Assembly: GCF_002307475.1 (NCBI RefSeq)
Contig: NZ_NTMH01000020.1
Span: 1 to 64,000 of the forward strand
Direction of reading: 5' to 3'
From: Pantoea allii
GTDB lineage: Bacteria > Pseudomonadota > Gammaproteobacteria > Enterobacterales > Enterobacteriaceae
DNA: 64,000 bases
Shown here piece by piece: positions 61,622-64,000 of the stretch (within the stretch, counting starts at the first letter, position 1; each line of letters begins with the position of its first letter). The position numbers were made by a program, and so were the translations under genes. The notes beneath the pieces are model-generated. The model had not been told where the DNA came from, did not search any database, and saw only the letters and a list, made by a program, of their open reading frames with translations.

Positions 61622-62098
61622 CGTAGAATTCCTGAAAGTTAAGTTCAGGGTTCTTATCGGCAGAAAATATATAAAAAATTAATAAAAATGCACATTTTTG
61701 AAATAATAAAATCTGTATGTAGGGTGAAAGTTTCTGGGGGAATGGTCCTTTAAAAGGACTTATAAATTTAATTAACCAATTGAACGTGGCTGATGATAGG
61801 GAGGAGGATAATTTTTACAAAGCTATTATGCAGCACAGCAGTGGATCGCTAAAGATGTGCCACGAGGAAAGAACTGCATTTTCCTTAATTTGAAATAAGT
61901 GCCCCCATTTTCCTTATGCGTGACGCTTTTGTTAAATTAACAGACAAGTTTATCCGATCGCCTGCTACATTAAATTTAACGACATTTTAAAATGTGTTAA
62001 CGAAACTCTGTCTCAAAAACTAAACTGCGATTCGAACCGGTGATTTTCTTTCACGGGAGTGAAGCACGCTCGCGCCTTGATGAAGACTGCTGATAGCT
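61622..62098. other. Region between GntR regulator and chemoreceptor
   Basis: This 477-base AT-rich region carries the chemoreceptor promoter near its left end. The only short frames lack ribosome sites. I see no RNA gene or repeat. Confidence 0.5.
61654..61682 (-). promoter_or_regulatory. Possible sigma-28 promoter of third chemoreceptor
   Basis: On the minus strand GCCGATAA (61654-61661) is a perfect FliA -10. The -35 is weak: TTAATT ends 15 bases before it, where TAAA is expected. It is 33 bases before the start codon, so motility-linked expression is likely. Confidence 0.5.
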
Positions 62099-62812
62099 TT
62101 AGTCACTCAACCCGGTGCGTCGTAAATGATAGTTAACCTGGTAATCGTAGGTGTTTCTGTACATCACTGCATAGTTGATAAATGCGCCCGTATTGCTGTA
62201 TGAAAGCGAATCGACTCTGAGTAGCAGTGTTTTCTCAGCGATATTCATGAGGTGCGACAGGCGCTTATCTGATAAAACCGGGCTCAAAGATTCGTAATTG
62301 CCCTCTAAAACAATGCCACATTCCTGCTCGATATAGTCAAATTTAGATTTTTCCAGATGGGCCAGGGTAAGATCAGGAAATGTTTTAACTGGCATATAAC
62401 TTTCTTCAAGCATCAGCAGCTTTTCATCAACATATCGTAACCGACGTGAGAAAAAGAGGCGTTCACCACTGTTTATGCGTAACTGACTGGCTACGGCGGG
62501 AGGCGCGGCGATTAATTCAAATGCCAGAACTTTACTAATAACCTCCTTTCCCTGCAGACGTAATACCTCAGCCAGCCCGGTGAGCGAACTGGTTTCATGA
62601 CAAATATCCTTTCCTGAAACGTAGGTTCCGCTGCCATGTCGTCGCTCCAGCAACCCTTCACTGACCAGCAAATCTATTGCCTTACGTAGGGTCATTCTCG
62701 CCACGCCAAATTCTGTGGCGAGCACTTTTTCAGCCGGTATAACACTACCGACTGCCACGTAGGGTGAATTTAACCGGAGACGAAGTTTGTCAGCAATACA
62801 TTTATAGATCAC
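62099..62812 (-). CDS. GntR/HutC family regulator, YidP (GlvR)-like
   Basis: This 237-aa regulator has an N-terminal winged helix-turn-helix (VARMTLRKAIDLLVSEGLLERRHGSGTYV) and a UTRA effector domain (about residues 80-230). The whole sequence follows the E. coli YidP protein I remember, including LMLEESYMPVKTFPDL and FDYIEQECGIVLEGNYESL. It is divergent from an alpha-glucoside PTS gene, as yidP is near the glv genes in E. coli, so it should repress that gene in the absence of sugar. Confidence 0.85.
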   Translation of the reverse strand: MIYKCIADKLRLRLNSPYVAVGSVIPAEKVLATEFGVARMTLRKAIDLLVSEGLLERRHGSGTYVSGKDICHETSSLTGLAEVLRLQGKEVISKVLAFELIAAPPAVASQLRINSGERLFFSRRLRYVDEKLLMLEESYMPVKTFPDLTLAHLEKSKFDYIEQECGIVLEGNYESLSPVLSDKRLSHLMNIAEKTLLLRVDSLSYSNTGAFINYAVMYRNTYDYQVNYHLRRTGLSD

Positions 62813-63093
62813 TTCTGTACCTCCTGGAATGGCGACATAACCGCCAACATACGTAGCATAACGTTAAGGCGTGCAGGGGTTATAAATAAACTCAATTTTT
62901 ATTTTTTTTAACCGCACGGCAAGATGTCTGGTTATTACCATGAAAATAGACATCATGATTAAAAAATAAAACCATGAGGGTGCTCACAAATTCGCCAGTG
63001 ACCACGTATGTCAGGTGAGCTATTGCCTTATTTTGACTGCGGTTACATTGACTATAACGATATATTCTTAGAGTCGTTGCGTGAGGAACTAAA
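62813..63093. promoter_or_regulatory. Divergent promoter region of the PTS gene and regulator
   Basis: The 281 AT-rich bases should hold the regulator's operators. The PTS gene has GTGAGGAAC before its ATG. A 66-codon open frame at 63008-63208 overlaps the true gene in another frame and is spurious. I could not identify a clear dyad operator. Confidence 0.45.
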
Positions 63094-64000
63094 ATGCTCA
63101 GTCAAATACAGCGTTTTGGCGGCGCCATGTTTACCCCAGTATTGTTATTTCCCTTTGCCGGCATCATCGTTGGCCTTTCAATTATGTTACGCAATCCTTT
63201 ATTTGTAGGGGAAGCACTAACGCATCCAGATAGTTTATTTAATCAAATAGTGTTCATTATTGAAGAAGGCGGCTGGACGGTTTTTAGAAATATGCCGTTA
63301 ATTTTTGCGGTTGGCTTGCCGGTGGGGTTGGCAAAACAGGCTCAGGGACGTGCCTGCCTGGCCGTTGTCGTCAGTTTTTTAACCTGGAATTACCTGATTA
63401 ATGCCATGGGCAGCACCTGGGGCGATTTTTTTTCCGTCGATTTTTCCAAAGGCACTGAAGCCGGAAGCGGACTGGCCATGATCGCCGGGATAAAAACGCT
63501 GGATACCAGCATCATCGGTGCCATCGTCATCGCCGGTCTGGTGACGGCGCTACACAATCGTTATTTTGATAAACCCCTGCCGGTGTTTCTGGGTATTTTT
63601 CAGGGCTCATCATTTGTGGTCATTGTTGCCTTCTTAGCGATGATTCCCTGCGCCTGGTTAACGCTGTTTGGCTGGCCCAAAATTCAAATGGGCATTGAGT
63701 CGCTTCAACAGTTTTTACGCGATGCGGGCGCTGTTGGCGTGTGGGTTTATACCTTTCTTGAACGCATTCTGATCCCCACCGGACTGCACCATTTTATTTA
63801 TGGACCTTTCATCTTTGGCCCGGCAGTGGTTGAAGGTGGCATCCAGGTTTACTGGGCCGAGCATCTGCAGGCGTTCAGCCAGAGCACGCAACCCCTCAAA
63901 CAACTGTTTCCTCAAGGCGGTTTCGCCCTTCATGGCAATGCCAAAGTGTTTGGCGCAGTGGGGATTGCGTTGGCGATCTATTCGACAGCCTCACCGCTTC
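63094..64000 (+). CDS. glvC: PTS alpha-glucoside permease EIIC (GlvC-like), partial
   Basis: The open frame from ATG 63094 continues past the window end. About 302 residues are visible and none is a stop. It starts MLSQIQRFGGAMFTPVLLFP, followed by NMPLIFAVGLPVGLAKQAQG, GLAMIAGIKTLDTSIIGAI, LERILIPTGLHHFIYGPF and GGFALHGNAKVFGA. This is the EIIC part of the alpha-glucoside/maltose (GlvC/AglA/MalX) family. The histidine/glutamate signature region is intact. The EIIB domain should follow beyond the window. The likely sugar is an alpha-glucoside such as maltose-related or sucrose isomer, imported as a 6-phosphate. Confidence 0.92.
   Translation, partial: MLSQIQRFGGAMFTPVLLFPFAGIIVGLSIMLRNPLFVGEALTHPDSLFNQIVFIIEEGGWTVFRNMPLIFAVGLPVGLAKQAQGRACLAVVVSFLTWNYLINAMGSTWGDFFSVDFSKGTEAGSGLAMIAGIKTLDTSIIGAIVIAGLVTALHNRYFDKPLPVFLGIFQGSSFVVIVAFLAMIPCAWLTLFGWPKIQMGIESLQQFLRDAGAVGVWVYTFLERILIPTGLHHFIYGPFIFGPAVVEGGIQVYWAEHLQAFSQSTQPLKQLFPQGGFALHGNAKVFGAVGIALAIYSTASPL

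Noticed and set aside
62992-63030. CRP site before the PTS gene
   Set aside because: TGA and TCA elements near 63000 are spaced by nine rather than six bases, so they do not fit the CRP core.
63008-63208. 66-codon open frame before the PTS gene
   Set aside because: It overlaps the real permease start in another frame. The permease frame from 63094 has clear family sequence and runs to the window end.

Overview
The window is a chromosomal segment of an enterobacterium, most likely of the Pantoea/Erwinia group (Erwiniaceae). This rests on gene order and on protein sequences that I recognise as close to Escherichia coli; no database was searched, so I do not name a genus. From flhDC (about 7.2 kb) to the SdsR small RNA (about 59.9 kb) the order follows the E. 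coli backbone: flhDC-motAB-cheAW-MCPs-cheRBYZ-flhBAE, then argS-yecM-cutC-cmoBA-yecNE-aspS-nudB-yebC-ruvCAB-znuBCA-mepM-lpxM-pykA-hexR-zwf-eda-purT-yebE-ptrB-exoX-holE-yobA-yebZ-yebY-SdsR. Several E. coli members are absent at their usual place (edd, yecD, yebB, torYZ, pphA). I see no phage, insertion sequence, CRISPR array or plasmid gene.

Region by region. Positions 1-3018 hold tRNA-Ser(GGA), msrA, and the pmrAB (basRS) polymyxin/iron two-component system. An unannotated 39-codon membrane-peptide gene sits tail to tail with pmrB behind a good match to the PmrA box. Positions 3019-3924 are gene-poor. otsBA (trehalose synthesis) follows, then a long AT-rich regulatory region with CRP and RcsAB sites in front of flhDC. 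Positions 7175-23434 form one motility and chemotaxis block: master regulator, stator (MotB with an unusual repeated tail), CheA/W, a Tar/Tsr-like receptor, a Tsr ortholog carrying the NWETF tether, CheR/B/Y/Z and the export gate FlhB/A plus FlhE. Sigma-28 (FliA) promoters are readable before both receptors and, oddly, inside the end of flhC.

Positions 23536-59945 are mostly housekeeping: aquaporin, arginyl- and aspartyl-tRNA synthetases, tRNA wobble modification (CmoAB), Holliday junction resolution (RuvABC, with a LexA box), zinc uptake (ZnuABC, with a Zur box), envelope genes (MepM, LpxM), and central carbon metabolism (PykA, HexR, Zwf, Eda). Formate-dependent purine synthesis (PurT, with a PurR box), a protease, exonuclease X, the Pol III theta subunit and a CopC/CopD pair complete it. 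A small accessory insertion (secreted protein, glycerol dehydrogenase, LysE-type exporter) lies between cutC and cmoB. The last 4 kb are accessory: a third chemoreceptor facing SdsR, and a GntR regulator divergent from an alpha-glucoside PTS permease that is cut by the window end.

I did not find a large undescribed system. The best candidates for something new are the PmrA-box-controlled small membrane peptide next to pmrB, the MotB repeat tail, the chemoreceptor aimed at SdsR from the opposite strand, and the palindrome-rich leader of yebC.
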